Positions 52,723 through 62,173 of a stretch of 64,000 nt of DNA are shown here, piece by piece. Every line of letters begins with the position of its first letter. The first letter of the stretch is position 1. The stretch comes from an uncultured Oscillospiraceae bacterium (lineage in GTDB: Bacteria > Bacillota > Clostridia > Oscillospirales > Ruminococcaceae). The DNA is taken from contig CAKSPD010000006.1 of NCBI GenBank assembly GCA_934481385.1, forward strand, positions 61,482-125,481, in the 5' to 3' direction. Made by a program: the position numbers and the translations under genes. The notes below the pieces were generated by a model. The model searched no databases. It saw only the letters and a program-made list of their open reading frames with translations, and was not told where the DNA came from.

Positions 52723-55071
52723 ATGGCAAAACAAAAGGTATCCCTTGAAGAAATTTTAAATGAATATTCCGACAGCACTGAAAGAAAACGTAAAGGCTCT
52801 GATGACAACGAAGTGCGTGACATTCTTATGAATCATAACCGCAAAAACCGTATAAATGACGGCACTAACCGCCGTCCCAATCCCGCAAATGACTATAAGC
52901 CGTCTGACATCGGAAAACCTGATGTTTCATTTATGAATACAATAAATACTGACCGTCTGAGAGTTTCTGAAAACAAAAAAAATCCTCCCCAGAATAAATA
53001 TCCTGAAAGCTGGGATTCGGATTCAGATAATTATATACCTAAAATACGCCGTATGAGCGATTCAACTCGTGCAAGGGAAATAGAAAAAAGCAAGAAAAAA
53101 AAGAAATCAAAAAAATCAGGCTTTACATATAAGCGTGAATCTCCGGAGGGTGAATATATATATACTCCTGTTCCGGAAAACGATAAGAAAAAGAAAAAAA
53201 ATATCTCCCTTTCTCCGCAGTCTATAAATGAAACACCCATTTCTCCTGCTCCCCATGCTGATTTTACAAGCATTAATTTAACAGAGGATTTCAAATTTGA
53301 CTCCGACTCACTTGACATTCATATAGAACAGAACGAAAGCAAAAAAATATCAGGCGATTTTAACTGCTATAATGATGCCCGTGAAACCAGAAATAATATA
53401 CATGAATTAAAAAACAGTATTACTACAAGATTTACCATGCTTATGGTATGCACTCTTGTAAGCATTTTTATCTCATTTTTTCCGGTATGGAATTCCTCTG
53501 AAAATCCACAGGGATTTACGGCTTTTCAGATTATTATAGGTATGATTGCAATTATTATATCTGCTCCTGTAATAACAAACGGTATGAAAAGGCTTTTTAA
53601 ACTTAAACCCGACAGTGATTCCGCTGTTGCTGTTACTGCTGTTACTGTTATTGTTTCTGCAATAATAGCATTTTTTACTCCTGAACTTGTAAAAAGCGGT
53701 GCTGTAAATATATATGTTCCTGCATCAAACCTTGCTCTGCTTTTTAACAGTATCGGAAAATTTCTAATTATAAACCGTGCGGAACGAAATTTCAGGGTTA
53801 TATCAAAAGAAGCAGAAAGATACGGTATAACCTGCGTTACTGATGATATTTCTGCTGAAACCCTTACAAGAGGAACTATGACGGATTTTCCTGTCCTTGC
53901 ATCTATGCATAAAACTAACTTTCTGACTGATTTTCTTAAATACACATATTCATCTGATATTTCTGACAAGTTCTGCCAGCGTTCTGTTCCGGTATCAATC
54001 ATAATATCGGCTGTTGTATCAATATTCATAACAATTATACGCAAGGAAAGTTTCTGCGGGGGACTCTCACTTTTCAGTATGCTTATATGCATATCATCTT
54101 GTATTGGAATGACTCTTGTTTCCAATCTGCCTCTGAACAATGCTTCAAAAAAGGCAATCAAAAACAACAAGGGTATTATATTCGGCTATCAGAGTGTTGA
54201 TGACTTCTATGATACAAATTCCGTTCTTGTTGAAGCTAAGGACTTATTCCCTGAAATATCAGTCAAGCTTGCGGGAATGAAAGTTTTTTCTGATTCAAAG
54301 GCTGATGAAGCTATTCTTGAGGCATCAAGCCTTGTAAACTATGCCGGAAGTATTATGAAGGGAATTTTTGATGATGTCACAATCGGAAAAGAAAAATGTC
54401 CTTATCCGATTGAAAATTTTTCATATGAGGATTCCCTCGGCTTATGTGGCTGGATTAACAATAAACGCATACTTTTCGGAAGCCGTGAACTTATGATAAG
54501 CCACAACATAGAAGGTATGCCCACAAAAACAAAGGAAAATGAATTTGCAGGCGATGACAAGGAAGTTGTTTATCTCTCCGTTTCAGGAAATCTCTCTGCA
54601 ATGTTTGTTGTTGAACTTAAAGCTGAAAGCAATATAAAATACTGGATAAATCAGCTCTGGCAGAACAATGTACACCTTATCATAAAAAGCATTGATTCCT
54701 GTATAACCCTTAAAAGACTTTCACAGATTTTTGATATTCCTGAAGAATTTATGAGAATAATTCCAAAAAAATTACACCCTGAATTTGATGAACAGACTAA
54801 AAAATCTGTAAGATTAAGTGCTTCAATGGCTTGTTCAGGAAGATTTTCTGAATTCGCACAGCTTATTATATCTGCAAAGGCACTTCATTCAAGTGCTGTA
54901 ACAGGTCTTATAGTTCAGGCTGTATCAATTCTTCTCGGAATGGGTATGGGAATACTTATGATAATATCAAAATCATTCGGTTACAGCGGTCTGCCGTCAT
55001 CTGCAATCCTGATATACAACCTGATATTTGCACTTATAACATATCTGTCCGTAAATATCAAAAAATTCTAA
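52723..55071 (+). CDS. P-type-ATPase-like membrane protein lacking catalytic motifs
   Basis: 782 residues. The N-terminal 225 residues are polar and basic, probably disordered (KKKKKSKKSGF). Membrane helices lie near 235-255, 262-285, 305-335, 340-360, 423-450, 455-470, and two at the C-terminus (725-780). Segments between resemble a P1B-type ATPase: a region where NNKGIIFGYQSVDDF corresponds to the RGILIKSGEALE stretch, ILFGSRELMISHNIEG to the nucleotide-binding domain, and SVSGNLSAMFVVELKAESNIK to the P-domain. However, DKTGT is missing (that place reads NSVLVEAKDLF), as is TGD. I see no catalytic Asp, so ion pumping seems excluded. Role unknown; perhaps a structural or sensory relic. Confidence 0.6.
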   Translation: MAKQKVSLEEILNEYSDSTERKRKGSDDNEVRDILMNHNRKNRINDGTNRRPNPANDYKPSDIGKPDVSFMNTINTDRLRVSENKKNPPQNKYPESWDSDSDNYIPKIRRMSDSTRAREIEKSKKKKKSKKSGFTYKRESPEGEYIYTPVPENDKKKKKNISLSPQSINETPISPAPHADFTSINLTEDFKFDSDSLDIHIEQNESKKISGDFNCYNDARETRNNIHELKNSITTRFTMLMVCTLVSIFISFFPVWNSSENPQGFTAFQIIIGMIAIIISAPVITNGMKRLFKLKPDSDSAVAVTAVTVIVSAIIAFFTPELVKSGAVNIYVPASNLALLFNSIGKFLIINRAERNFRVISKEAERYGITCVTDDISAETLTRGTMTDFPVLASMHKTNFLTDFLKYTYSSDISDKFCQRSVPVSIIISAVVSIFITIIRKESFCGGLSLFSMLICISSCIGMTLVSNLPLNNASKKAIKNNKGIIFGYQSVDDFYDTNSVLVEAKDLFPEISVKLAGMKVFSDSKADEAILEASSLVNYAGSIMKGIFDDVTIGKEKCPYPIENFSYEDSLGLCGWINNKRILFGSRELMISHNIEGMPTKTKENEFAGDDKEVVYLSVSGNLSAMFVVELKAESNIKYWINQLWQNNVHLIIKSIDSCITLKRLSQIFDIPEEFMRIIPKKLHPEFDEQTKKSVRLSASMACSGRFSEFAQLIISAKALHSSAVTGLIVQAVSILLGMGMGILMIISKSFGYSGLPSSAILIYNLIFALITYLSVNIKKF

Positions 55072-55091
55072 AACATTGAAAGGAAAGTAAA

Positions 55092-56420
55092 ATGCCGGAA
55101 AGAAACAGACAAAAACCTGACAATACTGACAATCAGCAGACGCAGTATATAAATTATGGTCAGAATATTCCTGAAAATAATCAGGATAACGGTGATACAA
55201 TAGTTTTCAAACCTTTGAAAAAAGCTGACGGAAATCAAAATCCTACATTAAGAAACAACAACAATTATAATAATCAGAATGCCTATCAGCGTCACAGCAA
55301 TAATAATCCTCCTCCCCCTCAGGATTATGCAACATATCAAAGACGCAATATAAATGAATACAATAACGCTCCGAACAATAATCAGAATGAATACTGCAGA
55401 CCTGCTCCTCAGCCTAATCCCCAAACAAGAAACAACAATCCGAAACCACGAAAGAAAAAAAGAAAAAGACGTTCCGGTTGTCTTGGAAGAATTATACGTT
55501 CACTTATTATAATACTTCTTGTAATTTTTATAATCTACTCGATAATTTCACTCATCTGCATAAAACAGATTGATTATGTTGAATCTGCTCCTATGACTCA
55601 TTATTCTAACGCTTTAAGTGACAGAAAAGTAAGAAATATTCTGATTATCGGCACTGATTCCCGTGATACCTCCGAAGAAAGAGGACGTTCAGACAGTATG
55701 ATTCTGCTTTCTCTCAACAGCCATACCAATAAAATGTATCTCACTTCTATTATGCGTGATTCATATGTTGATATAGACGGCTATGGCTGGGATAAACTTA
55801 CTCATGCATATTCATACGGCGGTGCTGAACTGCTTATGGATACAATTGAAAGAAACTTTTCAATAAGAATTGATGATTACATTGCTATAAATTTCAATGC
55901 TTTTGCAAGCATTGTAGATGCTGTAAACGGAATAGAAGTAGATGTTTCTGATGATGAAGCTCAGGAAATCAATACAATTCTTCAGGCTGAAGTAAATCAG
56001 CTTATGGGTGATGATGTCAATTCTGACCTTCTCGAAAAGGGCGGAAAACTTATTCTTAACGGAAAACAGGCTCTTTCTTACAGCCGTATAAGATATGTCG
56101 GCAACTCCGATTTTGAACGCACTCAGCGACAGCGTGATGTTATGGAAAAAATTATCAAAAAACTGAAAAGTTTCAGTCCTTCATCAATAGGCGGTATTAT
56201 AAAATCAGCTCTGCCACAGTTTTCAACAAATATAACAACCGGTGAACTTTATCTTCTTTCTCTCCGTCTGCCGTTCCTTTTCTCATATGACCTCGAACAG
56301 CAGAGAATACCGGCTGAAGATACATATTACAGCACATATACTGATGACGGCGGTGACGCCCTCGGAATAGATTTTGAACAAAATCTTGATATTATAAAAA
56401 ATACTGTTTTTGCAAAATAA
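55092..56420 (+). CDS. LCP (LytR-CpsA-Psr) family glycopolymer ligase
   Basis: 442 residues. Residues 1-128 are Asn/Gln/Pro-rich and probably disordered, with a basic stop-transfer run (KPRKKKRKRR); a membrane helix is at about 135-158. The LCP domain begins at about 182 with IGTDSRD and goes on with GRSDSMILLSLN, MRDSYVDIDGYG, the Arg-rich LNGKQALSYSRIRY and FERTQRQRDVMEKI. It transfers undecaprenyl-linked polymer (capsule or teichoic acid) to peptidoglycan. Together with the capsule cluster in this window it may attach that polymer. Confidence 0.93.
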   Translation: MPERNRQKPDNTDNQQTQYINYGQNIPENNQDNGDTIVFKPLKKADGNQNPTLRNNNNYNNQNAYQRHSNNNPPPPQDYATYQRRNINEYNNAPNNNQNEYCRPAPQPNPQTRNNNPKPRKKKRKRRSGCLGRIIRSLIIILLVIFIIYSIISLICIKQIDYVESAPMTHYSNALSDRKVRNILIIGTDSRDTSEERGRSDSMILLSLNSHTNKMYLTSIMRDSYVDIDGYGWDKLTHAYSYGGAELLMDTIERNFSIRIDDYIAINFNAFASIVDAVNGIEVDVSDDEAQEINTILQAEVNQLMGDDVNSDLLEKGGKLILNGKQALSYSRIRYVGNSDFERTQRQRDVMEKIIKKLKSFSPSSIGGIIKSALPQFSTNITTGELYLLSLRLPFLFSYDLEQQRIPAEDTYYSTYTDDGGDALGIDFEQNLDIIKNTVFAK

Positions 56421-56450
56421 AAAAATCGGACTTTAAAAAGTCCGATTTTT
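56421..56450. terminator. bidirectional terminator between the LCP gene and the nadA-hydE operon
   Basis: AAAAATCGGACTTT pairs with AAGTCCGATTTTT; it overlaps the end of the plus-strand gene and stands directly before the minus-strand stop at 56452. Confidence 0.92.
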
Positions 56451-56451
56451 A

Positions 56452-57417
56452 TTATTCATTGAATTTTATAACACCGTTTGATACAAGATTTGCAATAAAT
56501 TTAAATCTTGCCTCATCAGCATATTCAGGCTTAATCATATAATAGAAATATGTTTCCATAAGATTAAGAACATTTGATGTTCTTCCCTCAATTTTAAACT
56601 GATTAAATCCCATAGGCAGATACTTTTCATATATATCATCAGGAGTTATATGTGTTCTCAGATTTTTTATATCAATAATATTTCTGTTCATGCAGTTACA
56701 GGAAAATGTTGATGACGGATTTTCTCTTGCAAACTTCTTGCTGTCAAAATTTTCTCTCGGATTTTTCAGAAGATGTTCATAATATGCAATCTGCTGTTTT
56801 CCTATTGAAATATAATGCTCTGAACGTTTAGGACAGTTCGGTTCACAACAGGCATTTACAAGTATCTCACATTTTTCCTTATGCGGAATTTTTTCAAGTA
56901 TATCAAAATGATTATTCAAATCATAATCAAGAACAACTATATTATAATCCTTTTCAAGCTCTGAATCCAGTTTTTCAATATCCGTAATTCTTTTGCAGGT
57001 GGAGCTTGTTATTTTATATTTCGGGTAATGCTGTCTTATATATTTTTCAAGAACAGGTGATACAACTATTACGCCGTTCAAATCATTTTCACCAAGTTTC
57101 AGAATCATATTGCAAAACCTGTCATTAAGATGTTTTTCTTCTATCAGAGGATTTGTAAATGTAAATCTCAACGGAATTTTTTTCTGATTGAAAGTATTTA
57201 TAACGGTTTTTATAAAATCAGCATCACATGTTCCACCCTGAAACCGTCCGCCGTTCCACATTGCAGGCGGAAAAGTTCCATAAAATGAAGCTATTTCAAC
57301 ACCGTCCCTGAAATATTCAGGACAATTTTCAAGCATTGATGCAAAAACATAATTAAACCTGAATTTTCCTGAAAAATCAGGAAGATGAAATCTTACTTTC
57401 TGCATTTCTTTTTTCAC
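56452..57417 (-). CDS. cysteine-containing protein of unknown function, linked to hydE
   Basis: 321 residues; I do not recognise the family. Visible are ASFYGTFPPAMWNGGRFQGG, a stretch NACCEPNCPKRSEHY with four Cys-class residues that could hold metal or an Fe-S cluster, and a later pair in SCNCMNRN; hydrophobicity is low throughout, so it is cytoplasmic. The general layout (TIM-barrel-like repeats, KFIANLV near the end) could fit a radical-SAM partner or a U32-like protein, but no signature is met. A GTG at 57417 overlaps the HydE stop; an ATG at 57405 is an alternative start. It ends the operon. Confidence 0.6.
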   Translation of the reverse strand: MKKEMQKVRFHLPDFSGKFRFNYVFASMLENCPEYFRDGVEIASFYGTFPPAMWNGGRFQGGTCDADFIKTVINTFNQKKIPLRFTFTNPLIEEKHLNDRFCNMILKLGENDLNGVIVVSPVLEKYIRQHYPKYKITSSTCKRITDIEKLDSELEKDYNIVVLDYDLNNHFDILEKIPHKEKCEILVNACCEPNCPKRSEHYISIGKQQIAYYEHLLKNPRENFDSKKFARENPSSTFSCNCMNRNIIDIKNLRTHITPDDIYEKYLPMGFNQFKIEGRTSNVLNLMETYFYYMIKPEYADEARFKFIANLVSNGVIKFNE

Positions 57418-58418
57418 TTCTTTCCGATATAGTCACCTCTGCCCATATCAAGCGTATATCCCGCAGATTCAACACGCTTTCTCAGACATTCTATACATTG
57501 TGCCGATTCTTCACCGGTACATATTTTATTATCATAAAGTTCATAGCTTTTTCGGAATTTGACAGGTGAAAGATTAGGCATTACAACATTACAGCCTGCT
57601 TTCAGTCCTCTCTCCCTGCCGTTCGGTGATACTGTTCCGAGTGCAGTTGTTGCCGGAAGAAGAACTTTCGGGAACATAAGTCTTGCTATACTCAGAAGTT
57701 TCAGGTTAAGCTCAATATCACCATGCGGATAATCTCTGAACGGTGTATCATGATGCGGAATAAATACTCCAATTCCAATCATTTCTGGTTCAAGCTCACG
57801 CAGAAATTCAAAGTCAGATATAATACAGTCAACAGTCTGATAAGGACTCCCGACCATAAATCCTGCACCTGTCTGATAACCAAGCGATTTAAGATTATAA
57901 AGGCAGTTTTTACGGTTTTCAAGTGACATATCAGACGGGTGAAGTTTTGAATAATGAACAGTATCAGCAGTTTCATGTCGGAGCAGATACCTGTCTGCCC
58001 CTGCTGATTTTAAATCCTTATAGCTCTGATATGAACGTTCTCCCATTGAAAGCGTTACTGCACATTCGGGGTATTTTTCCTTTATATTGCTTACGATACG
58101 GCAAAGAACAATATCACTGAAATATGAATCTTCTCCGCCCTGAAGTACAAAGGTTCTCATTCCGAGATTATACCCCGTTTCACAGCAGGAATATATTTCG
58201 GATTCTGTCAGACGGTATCGGACAGCATTTTTATTTGACTTTCTTATACCGCAATAAAGACAGTCATTCTTACAGATATTTGAAATTTCTATAAGACCTC
58301 TTACAAATACTTTATCATTGTAATATTTCCGTCTGACTTTATCCGCTTCGGCAGTAAGAATTTCATTGTATGAATTATCAGCTATAAGTTCCTTTAATTC
58401 CCTGAAATCAGCCACCAA
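57414..58418 (-). CDS. hydE: radical SAM protein HydE ([FeFe]-hydrogenase maturase)
   Basis: 334 residues, TTG (58418) or GTG (58415) start overlapping the nadA stop. The radical-SAM motif CKNDCLYCGIR carries the three cluster cysteines. MRTFVLQGGEDSYF, RYLLRHETAD and GIGVFIPHHDTPF fit HydE, which helps build the di-iron site of [FeFe]-hydrogenases. HydF and HydG genes are not here. PylB or BioB-type proteins are alternatives with less similarity. Confidence 0.85.
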   Translation of the reverse strand: MVADFRELKELIADNSYNEILTAEADKVRRKYYNDKVFVRGLIEISNICKNDCLYCGIRKSNKNAVRYRLTESEIYSCCETGYNLGMRTFVLQGGEDSYFSDIVLCRIVSNIKEKYPECAVTLSMGERSYQSYKDLKSAGADRYLLRHETADTVHYSKLHPSDMSLENRKNCLYNLKSLGYQTGAGFMVGSPYQTVDCIISDFEFLRELEPEMIGIGVFIPHHDTPFRDYPHGDIELNLKLLSIARLMFPKVLLPATTALGTVSPNGRERGLKAGCNVVMPNLSPVKFRKSYELYDNKICTGEESAQCIECLRKRVESAGYTLDMGRGDYIGKK

Positions 58419-59340
58419 GTCTTATCATCTCATCAATACAGCGTCTGGAAGCTTTTATTTCATCATCTGTCATAACAATTTTAAAAGCATCATCAGTACC
58501 GTTCTTTATACCGTTCAATGATTCGTATACATCTATCAGTGAAGTGAGTTTCATATTCGGGCATACAAGATTTTTTGACATAAGATAAAATTTCTTGTTC
58601 GGACATTCATACTGAAGATGCTGAAGTATTGAAAGCTCTGTACCGATTATAAATTCCTTTGCATCGGATTTCTTTGCATATTCAATAATTCCTGATGTTG
58701 AACCGGCATAATCAGCATATTCAACAACCTTCGGAATACATTCGGGGTGAACAAGTACAAGTGCATCAGGGTGAAGTTTTTTCTGCTTTTCAACTTCAAC
58801 GCCCCTTACTGAGGCATGTATAGGACAGCCTCCATGCAAAAGCTTTATATCCTTTTCCGGAACATTTTTCTGAACATAGCTTCCGAGATTGCAGTCAGGA
58901 ATAAAAAGTATTTTATCATTGTCAATAGCCTTTACTATTCTTATTGCTGAAGATGATGTTACACATACATCGCATACAGCTTTAAGACTTGCTGTTGTAT
59001 TTACATATGCAACAACTGTACGGTCAGGTTCTTTTTCCCTGAGCTGTCTTATCAAATCAGCGTCCATCTGTTCAGCCATAGGACAGGTAGCCATACGGTT
59101 TGCGAGATAGACATTTTTTGTGGGGGCAAGCATCTGAGCAGTTTCTGCCATAAAATGAACACCGCAGAACAATATATTATCTGCCTGAACCTTTGAGGCA
59201 TCAACGCTTAATTTATAGCTGTCTCCTGAATAGTCAGCTATTTCAATAATATCCCTTGTCTGATAGCTATGGGCAAGTATAACAGTATTAGTTTCCTTTT
59301 TCAGACGGATTATTTCTTCCTGTAACGCATGTATTTTCAT
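58408..59340 (-). CDS. nadA: quinolinate synthase A
   Basis: 310 residues. Makes quinolinate from iminoaspartate and dihydroxyacetone phosphate with a 4Fe-4S cluster, in NAD biosynthesis. Three-fold repeated domain, with cluster Cys in ILFCGVHFMAE, VCVTSSSA and LVCPNMKLTSL. nadB and nadC are not in the window. AAAGGG precedes the ATG. Its stop overlaps the hydE start, so NAD and hydrogenase-maturation genes are co-transcribed. Confidence 0.93.
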   Translation of the reverse strand: MKIHALQEEIIRLKKETNTVILAHSYQTRDIIEIADYSGDSYKLSVDASKVQADNILFCGVHFMAETAQMLAPTKNVYLANRMATCPMAEQMDADLIRQLREKEPDRTVVAYVNTTASLKAVCDVCVTSSSAIRIVKAIDNDKILFIPDCNLGSYVQKNVPEKDIKLLHGGCPIHASVRGVEVEKQKKLHPDALVLVHPECIPKVVEYADYAGSTSGIIEYAKKSDAKEFIIGTELSILQHLQYECPNKKFYLMSKNLVCPNMKLTSLIDVYESLNGIKNGTDDAFKIVMTDDEIKASRRCIDEMIRLGG

Positions 59341-59357
59341 AAGCGAAAAACCCTTTC

Positions 59358-59741
59358 TTATTCGTTTACAACTGCAATTACCTCAACCTCTGCCAGAACA
59401 TTTTTAGGGAGGGTTTTTACAGCTACACAGCTTCTTGCAGGCTTTGAAGTAAAGTATTTTGCATACACTTCATTAAAAGCTCCGAAGTCATTCATATCAG
59501 CAATAAAGCAGACTGTTTTAACTGCGTTTTCAAATGATGAATTTGCTGATTTGAGAACTTCACCAAGATTTTTCATAATCTGTTCTGTCTGTCCCTTGAT
59601 GTCATCAGCTTCAACAGTATTTGTTTCCGGATTTATTGCAATCTGACCTGATGTATATACAAGGCCGTTGCAGACGATTGCCTGTGAATAAGGGCCTACT
59701 GCCTCTGGAGCTTTATCTGTATAAATTTTTTTGATTTCCAT
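59358..59741 (-). CDS. ridA: RidA family reactive intermediate deaminase
   Basis: 127 residues. Hydrolyses the 2-aminoacrylate and 2-iminobutanoate released by PLP enzymes such as threonine dehydratase. The active-site block contains the Arg in ARSCVAVKTLP and the Glu in LAEVEVIAVV; GPYSQAIVCNG is present. It follows ilvA directly, which produces its substrate. GGAGG precedes the ATG. Confidence 0.93.
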   Translation of the reverse strand: MEIKKIYTDKAPEAVGPYSQAIVCNGLVYTSGQIAINPETNTVEADDIKGQTEQIMKNLGEVLKSANSSFENAVKTVCFIADMNDFGAFNEVYAKYFTSKPARSCVAVKTLPKNVLAEVEVIAVVNE

Positions 59742-59759
59742 AATATTAAAACCTCCGTT

Positions 59760-60953
59760 TTAAACAAGTTTAAGTCCGGCATCTGTAAGAGCCTGTTTTA
59801 TCTGTTCGATATGCTGATAATTTCTTGTTTCAAGAACTATTCTGAGATAACAGCCGTTTACGTCTGAACCCTCATTAGCTCTTTCGTGGTGGATAGATGT
59901 GACATTTCCTCCAAGACCTGCAATAATATCAGATACTTTCTTGAGCTGTCCGGGCTTGTCAACAAGTTCAATATTGAATGAACATGAACGTCCTGACATA
60001 AGCAGACCTCTCTTTATAACTCTTGAGAGAATTGTAACATCAATATTTCCTCCGGAAATAAGGCATACAACATTTTTGCCCTTTACAGGAACTTTATTGA
60101 ACATTACTGCTGCTGCCGAAACTGCTCCTGCACCTTCGGAAACAAGTTTCTGCTGTTCCATAAGAGCAAGTATTGCTGCTGAAATTTCATCATCAGTTAC
60201 AGTTACAATTTCATCAACATATTTTGAACAGTATTCAAATGTATTTGCTCCCGGTTCTTTTACGGCTATACCGTCCGCAATTGTTGAAACGTTTTCAAGC
60301 TTTTCAATATGACCGTCATGAACGGAATTGAACATACTCGGAGCTCCTGTTGCCTGAACACCATAAACCTTTACTTTCGGGTTAAGGCTCTTTATTGCAA
60401 ATGCCACACCTGAAATAAGACCGCCTCCGCCTATCGGAACTACAACGGCATCAAGATTAGGGAGCTGTTCAACAAGTTCAAGGCCGATAGTTCCCTGACC
60501 TGCAATAACATCTTCATCATCAAACGGGTGAATGAATGTATAGCCCTTTTCATCACGAAGCTGAATAGCCTTTGCGTATGCATCGTCATAAACACCTTCA
60601 ACAAGACATACATCTGCACCGTAATGCTTTGTAGCCTCAACTTTTGAAATAGGTGCTCCGTCCGGCAGACAGATAAGGGATTTTATACCGTTTTTAGTTG
60701 CAGCAAGTGCAACGCCCTGTGCGTGATTTCCGGCAGAACAAGCTATAACACCTCTTGCCTTTTCCTCATCGCTGAGCTGTGAAATTCTGTAATAAGCACC
60801 TCTTACCTTGAAAGAACCTGTTATCTGAAGATTTTCAGTTTTAAGATAAACATTTGCTTCAGGGTTGATATTTGGAGCGTGAATCAAATCAGTTTCTCTT
60901 ATTACCTGTTTCAATACATATTTTGCGTGATAAATTTTATCAAGAGTCAGCAT
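59760..60953 (-). CDS. ilvA: threonine ammonia-lyase (threonine dehydratase)
   Basis: 397-residue fold type II PLP enzyme making 2-oxobutanoate from threonine. The Schiff-base Lys is in GSFKVRGAYYR, the Gly-rich phosphate loop in PIGGGGLISG, and a C-terminal ACT-type domain (about 325-397) may bind an effector. The length fits the single-ACT form. It follows the AAA gene by only a few bases, with GGAGG before the start; ridA follows. The leu genes upstream suggest branched-chain amino acid synthesis. Confidence 0.92.
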   Translation of the reverse strand: MLTLDKIYHAKYVLKQVIRETDLIHAPNINPEANVYLKTENLQITGSFKVRGAYYRISQLSDEEKARGVIACSAGNHAQGVALAATKNGIKSLICLPDGAPISKVEATKHYGADVCLVEGVYDDAYAKAIQLRDEKGYTFIHPFDDEDVIAGQGTIGLELVEQLPNLDAVVVPIGGGGLISGVAFAIKSLNPKVKVYGVQATGAPSMFNSVHDGHIEKLENVSTIADGIAVKEPGANTFEYCSKYVDEIVTVTDDEISAAILALMEQQKLVSEGAGAVSAAAVMFNKVPVKGKNVVCLISGGNIDVTILSRVIKRGLLMSGRSCSFNIELVDKPGQLKKVSDIIAGLGGNVTSIHHERANEGSDVNGCYLRIVLETRNYQHIEQIKQALTDAGLKLV

Positions 60954-60955
60954 TT

Positions 60956-62155
60956 TTAATTCCTCCGGTCATTTATAAGCTGATTTACAAACTGCTTTGC
61001 AGTTCTTGCGGAACGTCCGCCGTTTTTAAGTGCAAATGCCTCTGCCTGCACTGAAAGCTGATTTTCTTCAAGAGCTATATTATTTTTATCAGCAAGAGCC
61101 TTTACTATTTCAAAGTATGAATTTTTATCAGGCTTTGAGAAGTTTACTTTAAGACCAAATCTTGCTGAAAGTGAGATAAGTTCCTGAATAGTGTCGTTTC
61201 TGTGAACATCATCACCATCTCTGTCACTGAAACTTTCCTTTACAAGATGACGGCGGTTGCTTGTCGCATAGATAGCTATATTATCCGCCCTTGCTGATAC
61301 AGAACCTTCAAGAGTAGCCTTTAAAGCTCCGAAACAGTCATCATCTGATGAAAACGACAAATCATCTATAAATAGTATGAATTTAAGCGGATTTTTACTT
61401 ATGCTGTCAATTATATGCGGAATATCCCTGAGCTGTTCTTTTGTAACCTCGATAAGACGCAGGCCTTTTGAAGAATATTTATTCACAATTGCCTTTACTG
61501 TTGAGGATTTTCCTGTTCCGGCATCACCATAGAGGAGAACATTCTGTGCAGGTTTTCCGTCAAGGAGTGCAAGCGTATTGTTTATAACAGCATCTCTTTC
61601 ACGCTTATAGCCTATCAGGTCAGAAAGCTGAATTTCATCAGGATAGCGGACGGGTGTAACCTTGCTGTTTTTCATTATAAACATATTGTATTTTGAATAC
61701 AGTCCATAGCCACAGCAGTTTATATTTTCAATACGTTTCTGATATTCTGCAACGAAATCAGTTGCAGAATTTTTCCATTTAGGAAGAAATCCATTATAAT
61801 CTATATCAGAACATACCTGTTCTGATGTAAGATATGCAACTTTCTGAATGACTTTAAGTTCATTCAAGGCACATTCTGTCATAAGCTCATCAACATATTT
61901 TTTTTCGGCATGACGTATAATATATGAATTTTCGTCCTCAAGAACAAGTTCAAGCATAAAATCAGTAAGGTTTTCAGACTTTTTATAAAGCTGATAAACA
62001 AATTCGGAGTATGCTTTTATTTTTTCACCTGTATCTTCTCCCGAACATTCCGAGAGAAGATTTACAAGAGCTTTTATTGCTTCATTTTTGAGAAGTCCCC
62101 TGAATATTACAAGGGAATCAAGACCGAAACTGTATTCATTTAAATCGGTATTCAT
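60956..62155 (-). CDS. DUF815-family AAA ATPase
   Basis: 399 residues from the ATG at 62155 (the frame opens at a TTG at 62164 that is too close to the ribosome binding site AAAGGAAG). The N-terminal half is helical; Walker A LLYGDAGTGKSSTVKAI and Walker B FILFIDDLSF mark the ATPase domain, with the sensor stretch IYATSNRRHLVKE. This is the DUF815 family, with no defined function. It is placed between leuB and ilvA, all with the same direction and close spacing. Confidence 0.88.
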   Translation of the reverse strand: MNTDLNEYSFGLDSLVIFRGLLKNEAIKALVNLLSECSGEDTGEKIKAYSEFVYQLYKKSENLTDFMLELVLEDENSYIIRHAEKKYVDELMTECALNELKVIQKVAYLTSEQVCSDIDYNGFLPKWKNSATDFVAEYQKRIENINCCGYGLYSKYNMFIMKNSKVTPVRYPDEIQLSDLIGYKRERDAVINNTLALLDGKPAQNVLLYGDAGTGKSSTVKAIVNKYSSKGLRLIEVTKEQLRDIPHIIDSISKNPLKFILFIDDLSFSSDDDCFGALKATLEGSVSARADNIAIYATSNRRHLVKESFSDRDGDDVHRNDTIQELISLSARFGLKVNFSKPDKNSYFEIVKALADKNNIALEENQLSVQAEAFALKNGGRSARTAKQFVNQLINDRRN

Positions 62156-62173
62156 CTGAATCAAGACTTCCTT

